Assembly (NCBI GenBank): GCA_022605425.2
Contig: JAKIMF020000011.1
Location: 496,001-560,000, forward strand
From: Hamiltosporidium tvaerminnensis
Taxonomy: Eukaryota; Microsporidia; Dubosqiidae
Length of the DNA stretch: 64,000 bases
Direction: 5' to 3'
A program made the position numbers and the translations under genes. The notes under the pieces are model-generated. The model was not told the DNA's origin and did no database searches. It saw only the letters and a list, made by a program, of their open reading frames with translations. Positions 35,064 to 46,129 of the stretch are shown here, piece by piece (the first letter of the stretch is position 1; each line of letters begins with the position of its first letter).

Positions 35064-35471
35064 ATGTCTTCATTTACACTTACAATCACTCAAACAATAC
35101 CAAATCCTCTTCTTTCCAGACAACTTATTAAAGTAAAACTTGCACATCCAAACTCTTCAACTCCTAAGAAAGATGAAATTACAAAAAAACTTGCGTATCT
35201 TTTTCAAACAGATCCATCACTCGTTATAGTAAGAAACTGTCGTACAGCTTTTGGTTTACATGAGACTACAGCAGAAGCCAAAATTTATGAAGAAATTTCT
35301 ACACTCAATTCTACTGAACATTCATATGTGATTGCAAGAAAAACAGGTGTTGTAGCAGACAAAGTACCAAGACGTCTTCGTAAAGATACAAGAAAAAAGA
35401 AATATAAAATGTTTGGATCTTTACGAAGAAATATGCGAGTTGCTGCTAAGAAAGAAAAAAGAAATAAATAA
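35064..35471 (+). CDS. RPS24: 40S ribosomal protein eS24 (S24), copy 1
   Basis: A 135-residue protein of normal eS24 length. It opens with FTLTITQTIPNPLLSRQ and continues with AHPNSSTPKKDEITKKLA, VIVRNCRTAFGLHET, AKIYEE and the basic tail RRLRKDTRKKKYKMFGSLRR. These correspond to the eS24 signature (RN.LL.RKQ, HPG...V.K.EI.EKLA, F.T..GGGKT.GF..IY, KK.RKE.KNR.KK.RG). It is a component of the small subunit needed for early pre-rRNA processing. The start is set by the upstream CCC motif. A second gene for exactly the same protein lies at 44606-45013. Confidence 0.95.
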   Translation: MSSFTLTITQTIPNPLLSRQLIKVKLAHPNSSTPKKDEITKKLAYLFQTDPSLVIVRNCRTAFGLHETTAEAKIYEEISTLNSTEHSYVIARKTGVVADKVPRRLRKDTRKKKYKMFGSLRRNMRVAAKKEKRNK

Positions 35472-35555
35472 ATTAATTTGTGGCGTTTTTTTTATTTGAA
35501 TTTAATATTTATAAATTTTTTTTTGTAATTTCTCAGTTATTGATTTGATAAAAAC

Positions 35556-36015
35556 CTAAAAATATTTTTAATCGTTATAATTCTTCTTATCTAAAGTATC
35601 TATTTGTTCAAATGATTGATTAAAATCGAAAAATTAAATTTTTTTTAAAACATTATTACAGTTTTTCTGATATATTTTTTGATTAACTATATTTTGGAAT
35701 TATAAGTTTATATAAATAAATTCTAATTTTATACAAAATAAAAATTATATTTCAATTGTTATCAGGATGGGTTAAAATAACACATGCCCTTCTTCAAATT
35801 ATTTTCCAAATTTTTTCTTTCTCTTTAAAACTTTCTAATAAAATCATTTTTAAACTAGAAAGTAACCTTTTTAAAGATTTTTTACAGAAATATTACAAAA
35901 ATGTAATTTTTTTTAAAGGTAGAATATGTTAGATTGCTTTTATTTTACAGAAATAGATTTTTTTAAATTATTTAAAATATTCGTTTTATAATTAAATATT
36001 TAAAATAAATCCATT
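35556..36015. other. AT-rich intergenic
   Basis: No feature recognised between the duplicated arm and the next repeat A copy. Confidence 0.5.
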
Positions 36016-36742
36016 CTGGAGAGAGGATAACCACAAAAAAACTTTCTGCTTGGCAATGAGTGTGTGAAACTGTGTGAGAATCATTGTTGGTATTTTTGGT
36101 GAGAATAAAACCACACTACATCTTCGGTTGTTCCATGGGAGTTGTTATGAGGAGGAGAGGTCTGAGAAATGAAGAAACTTTTTCTCTAATTTTTTGTAAT
36201 TTTTTATGTAACCAGATTACAGACCATAGCTGAACATGTAGGTAATTGCCATGTAAAAGCATGGAAACCTAGCCTTGCTCACTCGGGTTAGAAGACTTGG
36301 CGCCTGGGAGATATAAAACAAAAAAACCATTTAAAGCCAGGAAAGCTAAGTAGCAGGTTATACCTGTTGGTATGACATTGCACTGTCTAAGTGGACTCCA
36401 TGTAAATCTCCGAAATATATCTTAGCTAGAAGTCAATTCGGTTCAGAAAGTGTAGAGTAAGTGGGAATGCTGCATGGTCTTGGGGAAGCCCGGGGCTTCG
36501 ATCACACTCCATGCAACGGACATTAACGAATTCCGGGCAACTACCTCGCTTATTAATTAAGTTTTACACACCTGGTAGATGAAAGGCTTTAGGACGTAGG
36601 TATCGCAGGGGTTACCGATGGAGTTTTCGGGTAACATTTATTTATGTTAAACATAGAACTGCGTTAATGTCATAAAAACAAATATAACAATTGCCACTGT
36701 TTTGAAAAGACGTGATAATTTTAAATAAAAGTTTCGTAATAC
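36016..36742 (+). repeat. Interspersed repeat A, copy 5 (near full length)
   Basis: Starts CTGGAGAGAGGATAACCACA and ends near GACGTGATAATTTTAAATAA. High identity to the 57.7-kb copy throughout, but its short internal reading frame is broken early. I see no obvious target-site duplication. Confidence 0.9.
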
Positions 36743-38461
36743 TAATTATTTTTTAGTAAATATATTTCAAAATAAAAATTGAATTCGCTTTTATTTTGAT
36801 GGATTTCTAATCTAAGAAAAATTTAAAAATAAAAAATATTATAAAAAATCCACAATTAAAAGTGTTTAAATCCTTGCTTTTCGAATTAATTAAACCTAAA
36901 CTTTACCATTTGGCAGAGAAAAATTAATATTAATTTGAAAAATTTAAGCATCACTTTCTTATAACCAAATATCTAGATTTATAAAGTATGTTGCTTGTAG
37001 TACTTTGATTATAATAAATATAATTCGAAAAATTTTTAATCCTGTATAATCCGTGTTAATCTGCGTTTGATGATGTCTCATTGAGGTGTAAAAAGTACTT
37101 TTGCCTTTATTTTTTTATTAGAGATAATCTAGACATAAATTTCCCCAGATTTACAGTCAATATAATTTTTAAATGTCGACTGCCTAAAATAGAATAAAAA
37201 AACAAATTTTAAAATATTGAACTTTAAGACAGCCAAAAGATTTCCTTGTTTCGAATTTGTTAGGTATAAGTAATAAAATACCTTCTTGGAATACTTAATT
37301 AACCATCTTTAAATCAGAGGCAACAATATACATTATCTGCTCAAGGAACATTAATACTATAAATATTTACTCCAAATTTATTGCCTAAGAATATTTTAAA
37401 GTATTTTTCAACTTTACAGAGGCTATATTTTGAACCAAGGAGTTTATTTTCAAAAAAATTCAATCTCTGAATTATTCTTAATCATAAATGGGTTAAAAAT
37501 CGACAAAAAAATTTAAACTTATGCTTTTTAATTAATATACTGGATTTTAAATAGATTGGTTAAAATTATGAATTCTCTTTTCAAATATATTGTAAAATTT
37601 AGTCATTGTTCTAGGAATACCTATGAATGGATTAAAGAATATTGATTTACTGCAAACATTCGTTATCGATGCAGATATGACCACAAACTATATTTTATAA
37701 AGAAAATTTAATATATTATCTTTGAAAATTAAAAAAAATTTCTTTTTAATGTTAGTCGCAGATTGATGAGTTTATAAAAACCTAGAATTCATTACTTAAG
37801 ATTTAACGAATAATTTCTATAAATGTAGTACGATTGATTCAGATGAAAAATATTTAAGAAAATTTTATTCAATACGAAATAGTATATTTAAGACACAAAG
37901 TTTTTGTAGTAAAAAGTGAGATATATTGAATTGATTTTACTCATAAAATAACTATTTTTTCAACAGATAAACATATTTAAGACTAATATATTAAAAAATT
38001 CTATAATTAAAATACTGGTTTTTGTTTTCAACTCGTATCGCTATATATCAAAATACGAATAAGAAGGATAATTGGAAATATAAGACTAAAATACGAAGTA
38101 ATAATCCATATAAATGACAAGGAAGATCAAAAAATAAAACAAGAACATAAGGAAATCTTGAGACTAAACATTCGGATATATATTAACATAAAAATGAGAA
38201 TTAGTAATATACTTAGCTAAGAAATAAATATAAAATAATATTGTTAAGTCAACCGATATGCTATAATTTTTTTCAAAATTTATAGCTTTAAGTTTTTGAC
38301 GGCTGAATTCTAAATATAAATATTCATTTTATAAAAATATAAAACGATAAGAAAAAAAATACCAACAGAATAGAAAGTTTTCACTAAAATAATCATAAAA
38401 TCATTATAAACATCAGAACTTAAAAATAATTAGTCAATAATATCAATAACGAGGAATGATT
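36743..38461. other. About 1.7 kb AT-rich gene desert
   Basis: No supported feature. Confidence 0.55.
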
Positions 38462-39607
38462 TTATTCAGTCAAAACAACCACAAAATCATTACCAACATC
38501 AAAATCTAAAATATTACCAAAATCAAAATCTATTTCCGTTGGTAAATTAGATGTCTCACAATCGTATCCAAGCTCTCCAGAAGTATTAAACCCAAATGAA
38601 AATAAAGTATTTTCTATTTGAATGATAGTAAAATGACCACAAGATCGAATTTTTTGAATTTGAAAATTTGAAATCTCTTCGTAATTATTTGAATCAAAAA
38701 TATTTTTAGAAATATTTTTAACTTTCAATTTTCTTATAACATTTATAGACGTAGGAATATCTCGATGTAACTTATCATTCAAACCAAGCTGTCCTAAATC
38801 ATTTCTACCACAAGAAAATATATTATAATCATTTGCAACAAAGAAACTGTGGTCTTCTCCTCCTTCAGCAGTAACAATATTTTTTAAATCTACTTTTTGT
38901 CTTTTATAAATTGAATTTCTATCGTTTAGTCCAAGCTGTCCATAAATATTTTTTCCCCATACAAATGCCTCACCATCACTATTTATTGCTATCGAATGCG
39001 ATGACCCACATTTTATATCAACAAATTTTTCATTTATTTTTCTTTTCCTTGTTGTAGATATTGTGGTAGGAATAAGACAATTTTTATTTCTTTTACTTAC
39101 TTTCCACCCCAATTGGCCACAAATACCAACACCGAATGTGATTAATACGTTTTTATCAGTTAAAAGTAAAACATGATTGAATCCACATTCGACTTTTACA
39201 ATATTTTTAAGTTTTAATTTTAACGGATATTTTTGTATTTTAATATCTACAGTGAATCCTAGGACACCTGATTCATTTCTAAAAGTACCCCAGGCATACA
39301 CATTTCCTTTTATACTTATTGCAACACTGATTGAACCACCCCCTGCCATATCAACTATTTCTTCCGGAATATTTACCAACCCCGGTATACTTTCATCGCC
39401 ATCTCTACCTAATGCACACTCATCATTACACCCCCACGAATACAACTTACCATCAGTTGTTAGAAGTAGGGTGTGTATTACACCACATTTCACCTTTTTA
39501 ATTTTTATTTCGTCAAAAAATGATAGTCTAACAGGTTTTGATTTTATAATTTCTGTTCCCAATCCTAATTGGGATATTGAATTCGAACCAAATACATAAA
39601 CCGGCAT
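38462..39607 (-). CDS. RCC1-type beta-propeller protein (putative Ran GEF)
   Basis: 381 residues with seven RCC1 blades, the number in true RCC1: VYVFGSNSISQLGLG, LYSWGCNDECALG, VYAWGTFRNESGVLG, VLITFGVGICGQLGW, AFVWGKNIYGQLGLN, IFSCGRNDLGQLGLN and LFSFGFNTSGELGYD. RCC1 is the chromatin-bound nucleotide exchange factor of Ran that drives nuclear transport and spindle assembly. The length is close to the animal protein and shorter than yeast Prp20/Srm1. The small GxxH-type loops (CGVIHTLLL, CGFNHVLLL, CGSSHSIAI, GGEDHSFFV, CGHFTIIQI) follow each blade as in the family. The start is supported by a CCC motif at 39614-39616 (GGG on the plus strand). Some other RCC1-repeat proteins are not RanGEFs, so the exact role is probable, not certain. 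Confidence 0.9.
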   Translation of the reverse strand: MPVYVFGSNSISQLGLGTEIIKSKPVRLSFFDEIKIKKVKCGVIHTLLLTTDGKLYSWGCNDECALGRDGDESIPGLVNIPEEIVDMAGGGSISVAISIKGNVYAWGTFRNESGVLGFTVDIKIQKYPLKLKLKNIVKVECGFNHVLLLTDKNVLITFGVGICGQLGWKVSKRNKNCLIPTTISTTRKRKINEKFVDIKCGSSHSIAINSDGEAFVWGKNIYGQLGLNDRNSIYKRQKVDLKNIVTAEGGEDHSFFVANDYNIFSCGRNDLGQLGLNDKLHRDIPTSINVIRKLKVKNISKNIFDSNNYEEISNFQIQKIRSCGHFTIIQIENTLFSFGFNTSGELGYDCETSNLPTEIDFDFGNILDFDVGNDFVVVLTE

Positions 39608-41525
39608 TTACAAGGGTTATGATACAAAATCTAAAAATTCTACGGAAAAATAAATTCTTAAGAATTTTGATGAAATTTTTTTATAAAAATTTAGGAAAAG
39701 TTTACAATGAAATAAAAATTTAAATACTCGTATATGAAGTGAAGGAACGATTAAATTATTAAAAAGTAGAACTTTGAATTATTTGAAACATAAAAAAATT
39801 CAATTTTAATTGAATGATGAGTTTACAACAATAATTTACATTTTCTATTGTTGTGATACTAAATTTGAATCATAATTTAGATGTTTTATCAGATTAAATT
39901 ATTTTTTGATACAATTTTAATGATTTAATTGGCGAATTGTTTTGGTAAGGTTTATTTCTGAAACATAAATTCAATAACAGTGATGTATAATTGAATTTAA
40001 ATCACTTTTATCTAGTTTATTTAAAATTATGAACATTATATTTCTTGCAAACACCAATGATTTCGTGTTTCGAATCAAACGAATCAAAATTTTATAATCA
40101 AATATTTACACTTATTGAATAGAGGTTTGAAGTATCTTGCATTCAGTTATTCTAGAATTTTTAACGATATCTTTATTGAATTTTTAGGTAAAAAGTATTT
40201 AATTAATTTGTTTTTGTCAATATCTTTATTTTAGAATGTTAAAGATAATTTCAGTTAATTGCTATTTCTTTCTCAATGAAAGAGAAAATGCAGTTTCAAT
40301 TTTTTTTATTGCGTCAATAAAAGAAATCTTTGTTTATCAAAAACTATTTTAGTATTGTATTTAACATACGGGTAATTAGGATTAGATTGATTTGTTTTCT
40401 TGGAAATATTTGAGTTTTTCAAATATAATTTTTATAAGTTTTAATTTAAAAGTACTTTTCTTTTATTGAATGCAGATTTTCAACTGAAAATTCGTTTTTT
40501 AAATATATATTTGCCATCTTTGAACATTATTAATGTTTTATTGAAATATAGTGATCAAATAATTTATTTAAGATTATTGTGATTATTTTCAATATATATT
40601 TCAAATGAAATTGAATGTAGCTAGCAATTTATGTTTACATATTCCATATTAAGTTATAATTTATTACGATCAGGTAATTCAACTATCGGTTTTATTAAAA
40701 AAACTGTCAGTATTCAGTTTTTTTTCTTTGCTAAGCAAAAAAAGGCTTCACATACCTAACATGCAATTACAACATGACGGTAAACCCAAATTGTATTAGT
40801 ACAAGTATCTAAATACTAGTTTCAAAACTATTATACATCATTTGAATATTCCAATTCTGAATTATACAAATAAATATAATAATATATTTTTCATTGAATT
40901 TGTGCTGGCATATCAAACAAATGAATTAGAAAAAATATTTCGAATATATTAAGAAAAATTATTCAAATTTTTACTTTTAAAACAACAAAGTAGTGCTGTG
41001 ATGTTATAACTCAGTATTTTATGACTAACATTCTATATTATGAATAAAATAAAAAGAATTTATTTGTAAGGTATAGGATCGACTAGAATATATTGGATTT
41101 AGTGACAAATTATCAAATATTGTATATAGCCTGGATTTTTATGTAAATCGTAATACAATGCAAATAAGCTTCTATGTATTAAGTCTTTGGTTTAATTGAG
41201 GTATAAAAATTCATAACAGTTTGAAATCAATAATCTTTCAAGAAAGACAAGCTATTAAGACATATGTTTAAACTTAATCTTATAAATTATAATTGTCAAT
41301 ACAAGTTACATCTGTAACCTTTTTAAAGTGATAGTGAGCTAAAAATTTTAATTTCTGAACCAAGCCTTGGGAATATTGAATTGCATTGGATTTAGAAAAT
41401 TCTTTTAATAAATATACATAGTTCAGAAATATTTTGAAAAAGGTTTTCTATTGATAGTTTGCTAAATCTGCAAGAATTGCTTTTAAAATAGTTTTAAAAA
41501 ATTTTGAAGGTATAAAATACATTTT
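39608..41525. other. About 1.9 kb AT-rich gene desert
   Basis: Nothing supported apart from the RCC1 promoter motif. Confidence 0.55.
39614..39616 (-). promoter_or_regulatory. CCC start-proximal motif of the RCC1 gene
   Basis: CCC on the coding strand 7 bases before the ATG, same arrangement as for eS24. Confidence 0.5.
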
Positions 41526-41745
41526 ATTTATTTCATTCCTATTTTACCTCTCAGTATCGAGGAGGAACAAATGAATATTTTCCATTTATTTTTTTTAAGC
41601 TGTTATAATTTGAGATTATAGGGTATTGGCTTACTGATACAATGTGGTTTATATCCCACCAAAATGTCAAGAATGATGTTCATACACTCATAGCCAATCA
41701 GATAGTTTTTACAGCGGTTATCTCCCCTTAAGCTAATATAAAAAA
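41526..41745 (-). repeat. Composite repeat: repeat A head fused to repeat B (reverse)
   Basis: On the minus strand, 41745-41640 gives the degenerate head of repeat A (AACTATCTGATTGGCTATGAG... to the AAACCACATT landmark). It then switches to a different sequence, repeat B, including AATTATAACAGCTTAAAAAA and CTCGATACTGAGAGGTAAAATAGGAAT. The same junction occurs at 44310-44525. Confidence 0.6.
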
Positions 41746-41759
41746 CCATTTTTATAATT

Positions 41760-42650
41760 TTTATTAAAATTTTCCGTTGAATTTTTTATACTCTTCTATA
41801 TCTTTCTTCGGTTAGTTCAGTAGATTACTTTCTTCTTTTGAATCTGACTTTTTGTTTATATTTATTTTAGGTTCATCAAGTGGTTCCTCTATTATTAAAA
41901 AGGAGTATATTACTTTTCATTTTTGCTTTTTAACATCATATTCCTTGTTACTGGATTGTCTTGAAGGAAGTATTGTGTCCCCATGCATTTTGGCTGCTTG
42001 TATACACCTCATAATGCTCTTTACCAACTCTATTAGGCATTTTAATTTGACTCAGTCCGCTCCGTAAATCAAAATAAATTGTTTCTACTTTCTTTTTGTG
42101 CATCATCCACTCAATATATGGATCAATATTCATGGATATTTGAAGTATTTATAATACATCTTATGACATTTTGTCTCAATGCAGTCTTGGGTTATCAGAT
42201 AAGGAATTATCTCAACACTGAATTTATAAATAAGACCCAATCTGTGTGGCTAATACTTCAACTTTCATGATTTTCCGGTTTGGACTTTTCTTAATAAATT
42301 ATTAGAAGTAATTTCTACTTCAAGGAGGTTTATAATATTTTTACTCTTATCTAAAATAAATATATGAGTTTATTCTTACAATTTTTGACATCAGTTTTCA
42401 TCTCCGTGTCTTAGTTTATTTCCCCATACTCGATTTCAAAGATTTTCTTGAATTGAACGGATCTTTATTGGTTCGTAGACATAGATTTAAATATAAGCAG
42501 AAGAAGTAGGTTTAGGCACCTAGTTCCTAAATTATGTCGTCTGGTATAACCATGCAAGAAAAAATTCTGACATCTAATCACTTATAATTTACTGTTTTCC
42601 AAACTGTTTGCAGGTTTGCAACTTTCCTTCTGCTTCCCATAATACATTTC
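41760..42650 (-). pseudogene. Highly decayed non-LTR retrotransposon fragment
   Basis: Corresponds to the fragment at 56200-57090. In both, the plus strand shows GGTTATCAGATAAGGAATTATCTCAACACT, AAATAAGACCCAA and TATGTCGTCTGGTATA-type landmarks in the same order, but there are many stops and frame changes. Only short accidental frames remain. Confidence 0.6.
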
Positions 42651-43142
42651 TACATGAAATATCCTGGACACTTTTCCTCGTGTATTTATATATTAACATT
42701 TCTTAGCCATAAAGAAAACAAAACACTCAAAAGCTAATTTCTTCTGATATAACTTTTAATTTAATTCTCAATCTTATATTAAATAATTTAACTTTGCCGA
42801 TTGCAGACTTTTTAATTTATTTTTGCTGGGTTTCTATACGAAATTTTCATTAAAGCTTAAATACTTAATCATTTCCAATCAAATTCTTGTTTTCACATAT
42901 TAAAAACCTGATTAACATTCACTTTAATAAGTAAATAATAAAATATATTTTAAATTGAGCCTAAAATGTTTCATCTCTTTTTAAATTATAGGTATTTGAA
43001 CTATTTATAGCCAATTATTTGTTAATCCAGTAATATTCTTATTAATCAATTTCATTCTTTTAAATTTTACTCCGATTCATTCTTTATTTGATCTGATTAA
43101 AACTTAGGGGTTCAAGGATTTAGGTATTTGCTTTTTTAGCCC
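42651..43142. other. AT-rich intergenic
   Basis: No feature recognised. Confidence 0.5.
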
Positions 43143-43390
43143 GCTATTGCCTATCAGAATTAATATATGTAATAAAATATTAACTCTTCTACGCTCTTTC
43201 AACAATCTATGTATTTACTCGTTTAACACGCTATTTATTATCAGAATTAATATATTTAATAAAATTTTAACTCTTCTACGCTCTTTCAACAATCTATGTA
43301 TTTACTCGTTTAACACGCTATTTCTTATCAGAATTAATATATGTAATAAAATATTAACTCTTCCACGCTCTTTCAACAATTTATGTATAT
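43143..43390. repeat. Three 87-bp tandem repeats
   Basis: Units start at 43143, 43230 and 43317 and contain TATCAGAATTAATATATGTA, ACTCTTCTACGCTCTTTCAA and CAATCTATGTATTTACTCGT. Because 87 is a multiple of three, a 97-codon frame stays open across them; it is probably not a gene. Confidence 0.9.
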
Positions 43391-43953
43391 TTATTACCTC
43401 TTTTATCGTATTTACTATTTACTTTAACAGCATTCTTTGATCAAAAAAAGATTAAAAAATCTTAGAATGATATATTGAATTATATTCTCAGATTATTAAT
43501 AGTATTTATTACTTACTAGATACATTTTATTGTACTTCGTAACAATACCATCACAGATAATCACTTAATAAATTATTTCAATTTTATATTTACAAATAAG
43601 ACACTATACACTTAGATATATGTCATAGCTTAATGGCTTCAAACAATTGAAATTGGCTTTTTTTAAAATAATATTATGATATTATATTGTATAAGTAATA
43701 GATTATTAGAAAAAGAAATAATTGTAAAGAAAAAAAAAATTATAACTTTAAAAAAGTATTAATGACAGTTAATATTTTACTATTTTACTCTAAACAAGAT
43801 TTTAATATAATTCTAAAATATAATAAAAACAGAGTCACCATTTTCTCAAATATACAACTATATTCCAAATAAATTTTAATAGTAAATCCTATTTCTTAGA
43901 AAAAAGCAAGAAAATATTTTTTTCTAATCATTTTTTATTAATAAATGAAATAT
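43391..43953 (-). pseudogene. AT-rich region with a short retrotransposon relic
   Basis: Bases about 43525-43670 retain landmarks of the 25.4/56.2-kb retrotransposon fragments (CTTCGTAACAATACCATCAC, ATAATCACTTAATAAATTAT, ACAAATAAGACACTATACAC) in the same order. The rest is featureless. Confidence 0.45.
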
Positions 43954-44241
43954 TTATTTATTCTGATACAAACACTTTAAAACATCATTCTCTACTTTTT
44001 CATCAAAAATTTCATTTTTTCTTTCTTTTACAATTTCAAAATTATTTTTTAATGATTTTATTCTTTCCAAATCTTTTATGTCCAATGTATTTGTAAGTTT
44101 ACCTAGTGCTATCTTTAATGTAAGATAAGTAAAAAGCATTTTTGATTCATATTCAAGAGATTCTATTATTCCTTGGGGTAGTTTTTTACTTGAATCTATC
44201 AATCCTTCGATTTCTTTGAGTTTATCCATTATTTCTTCCAT
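43954..44241 (-). CDS. Small helical protein, possible C1D/Lrp1 (Rrp47) family
   Basis: I choose the ATG at 44241, giving 95 residues from MEEIMDKLKEIEGLIDSS. That ATG is directly preceded by CCC (GGG at 44242-44244), whereas the upstream in-frame ATG at 44301 would add a poorly conserved-looking extension. The protein is entirely helical: a first helix, then LPQGIIESLEYESKMLFTYL and LKIALGKL, then KDLERIKSLKNNFEIVKERK. This order (helix, hydrophobic helix with Y/L pattern, then an ER(I/V)K motif) resembles the Sas10/C1D domain of exosome cofactors Rrp47/Lrp1. The match is suggestive only; it could be another coiled-coil protein. Its upstream neighbour is a composite repeat and then the second eS24. 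Confidence 0.6.
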   Translation of the reverse strand: MEEIMDKLKEIEGLIDSSKKLPQGIIESLEYESKMLFTYLTLKIALGKLTNTLDIKDLERIKSLKNNFEIVKERKNEIFDEKVENDVLKCLYQNK

Positions 44242-44309
44242 GGGTAGAAATAATAATAGATGATATATAGATTGTCGTTTTTCCAGGGCTATGGCTATCA
44301 CTTTAAACG

Positions 44310-44525
44310 GGTGAAAGAGGGTAAAATATTAAAAACTATCTGGTTGGCAATGAGTGTGTGAAATTGGTATGAAAATTTTGGTTGATTTTTGGTGCGATTT
44401 GAACCACATTTTATTTATAGGCCAATCTCTTTTAATCTCGAGTCTCAACAGATTAAAAGAGCAATCGGAAAATTTCCAGTTGTTTATCCTCGACACCGAG
44501 AGGTAAAAGAGGAATTTAATAAGTG
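44310..44525 (+). repeat. Composite repeat: repeat A head plus repeat B, with a hairpin
   Basis: 44316-44420 is the head of repeat A (GGTTGGCAATGAGTGTGTGA... to GAACCACATT). It is followed by repeat B with CCTCGACACCGAGAGGTAAA. At 44432-44467 a 12-bp perfect inverted repeat (CTCTTTTAATCT / AGATTAAAAGAG) encloses an 11-base loop. The element ends where the inverted duplication begins. Confidence 0.65.
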
Positions 44526-45480
44526 AGTATCAAATCAATAACCGAGAAATTACAAAAAAAAATTATAAATATTAAATTCAAATAAAAAAAACGCCACAAA
44601 TTAATTTATTTATTTCTTTTTTCTTTCTTAGCAGCAACTCGCATATTTCTTCGTAAAGATCCAAACATTTTATATTTCTTTTTTCTTGTATCTTTACGAA
44701 GACGTCTTGGTACTTTGTCTGCTACAACACCTGTTTTTCTTGCAATCACATATGAATGTTCAGTAGAATTGAGTGTAGAAATTTCTTCATAAATTTTGGC
44801 TTCTGCTGTAGTCTCATGTAAACCAAAAGCTGTACGACAGTTTCTTACTATAACGAGTGATGGATCTGTTTGAAAAAGATACGCAAGTTTTTTTGTAATT
44901 TCATCTTTCTTAGGAGTTGAAGAGTTTGGATGTGCAAGTTTTACTTTAATAAGTTGTCTAGAAAGAAGAGGATTTGGTATTGTTTGAGTGATTGTAAGTG
45001 TAAATGAAGACATTCGTAAGGGTTGTTTTATTTCTTATAATAAATTATTTTGAAAGTTAAACAAGAAAATTTATTTATAAAAAAATAAATCAAAGAGAAA
45101 TCTAAAATTTTTATGAAATTTAAAAATATTTATAGACTGTGATGTAAGCAGAATGTGTAATAAGAATTAGGGAATAAGAAAGTGAAAGAGTGTTATGTAA
45201 TAAAAGAGGTAGAATAAGATGAAGAAAGGATTACTAAGAATTTCTTGGATACAGGGTGGAGTTTTAAACTTATAAAAGTGTAAAATATTGTAATAATTAC
45301 GAATTCAAAAAAATTAAAGATTTTTTCATTACTAATATTACTCTGTATTTCATGCTTTATATTGTTTTTAATTTATCTAATATTTTAAAAGAAATTTACA
45401 TTGTAATTTTTTAAGAGATCTATTGGTAGAAAAAATAAATTTCTTTTGTTTTTCAAAAAATATTTTACACATTGTATTAC
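44525..45480 (-). repeat. Inverted duplication, right arm (carries eS24)
   Basis: Reverse-orientation counterpart of 34590-35555. The similarity includes about 85 bases after the stop and about 465 bases upstream of the start. Confidence 0.85.
44606..45013 (-). CDS. RPS24: 40S ribosomal protein eS24 (S24), copy 2
   Basis: Encodes exactly the same 135 residues as the gene at 35064-35471. In the first ~110 coding bases I find a single synonymous difference (TCC versus TCT in the Ser codon of LLSRQ). The CCC motif upstream of the ATG is kept (GGG at 45020-45022), as is much of the 5' flank, so both copies are probably expressible. The near-identity of coding DNA against more diverged flanks suggests either strong selection on a recent duplicate or gene conversion. 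It lies downstream of the composite repeat and points toward the C1D-like gene. Confidence 0.95.
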   Translation of the reverse strand: MSSFTLTITQTIPNPLLSRQLIKVKLAHPNSSTPKKDEITKKLAYLFQTDPSLVIVRNCRTAFGLHETTAEAKIYEEISTLNSTEHSYVIARKTGVVADKVPRRLRKDTRKKKYKMFGSLRRNMRVAAKKEKRNK

Positions 45481-46129
45481 TTCTATATATTTGATACAAA
45501 AATCTGTAAAATTTACTCAGATATCTGTTCATAATAGAGATTGCAAAAATTGATTTTTTTTAATATATAAGTTGATATTGTTTATTATAAAGTTAAAAAA
45601 ACATAGTAATCCAAATGAAAGCAAAATTCTATTTGATTTTGACTCAAAAATGAATTTTTCAAAATCATTTATATGATTCGGATCTTTTAACAAAATTATT
45701 AATGCATGCCACGGTCGATAGTGTCTTCGTTATTTCTAATACATTTTTATTGATGACACCTTTTATATATAATAGATATATGTTATTTATAGAATAATTC
45801 CTATCCTATAGTTTCCGGGTTGTTTTGAAATTACTTAAATTTCCATTGCTCCTATGATATTTCTATATTTATATGGTCAGATTATGGTCTTTGAATCTAA
45901 ACGATAAACAGGCAATATAATAAAAAATAATTCAATACAAATTTTTAGGTTTGGCATTGTTTGATATTATAGATTTGGTATGTGGTTTCTAGTGCAATAA
46001 CGAGTTATAAGAAAACAAATTTCAGGAGCAAATTACTATTGATAATGAATAAATGTACAAAAATAATATAATTCTTTATTTCCTATTTTTTTAATTTTTA
46101 TTATTAATAGGAAAAAATAACCATGGCAA
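45481..46129. other. AT-rich intergenic
   Basis: No feature recognised. Confidence 0.5.

Larger units (their letters stand above)
34590..35555 (+). repeat. Inverted duplication, left arm (carries eS24)
   Basis: The sequence from about 34590 to 35555 recurs in reverse orientation at about 44525-45480. The coding part is almost unchanged between the arms, while the upstream and downstream flanks show more substitutions and small indels. Confidence 0.85.

Noticed and set aside
43143-43390. CRISPR array
   Set aside because: Repeats are contiguous 87-bp units without unique spacers, and the genome is eukaryotic. The same holds for the arrays at 2512, 9270 and 60155.
43147-43440. 97-codon ORF as a gene
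   Set aside because: It is three copies of an 87-bp repeat, in frame by arithmetic, with no start context or domain.
44242-44301. Start of the C1D-like gene at 44301
   Set aside because: The downstream ATG at 44241 is directly preceded by the CCC motif and begins the helical domain; the extra 20 residues look like leader sequence.
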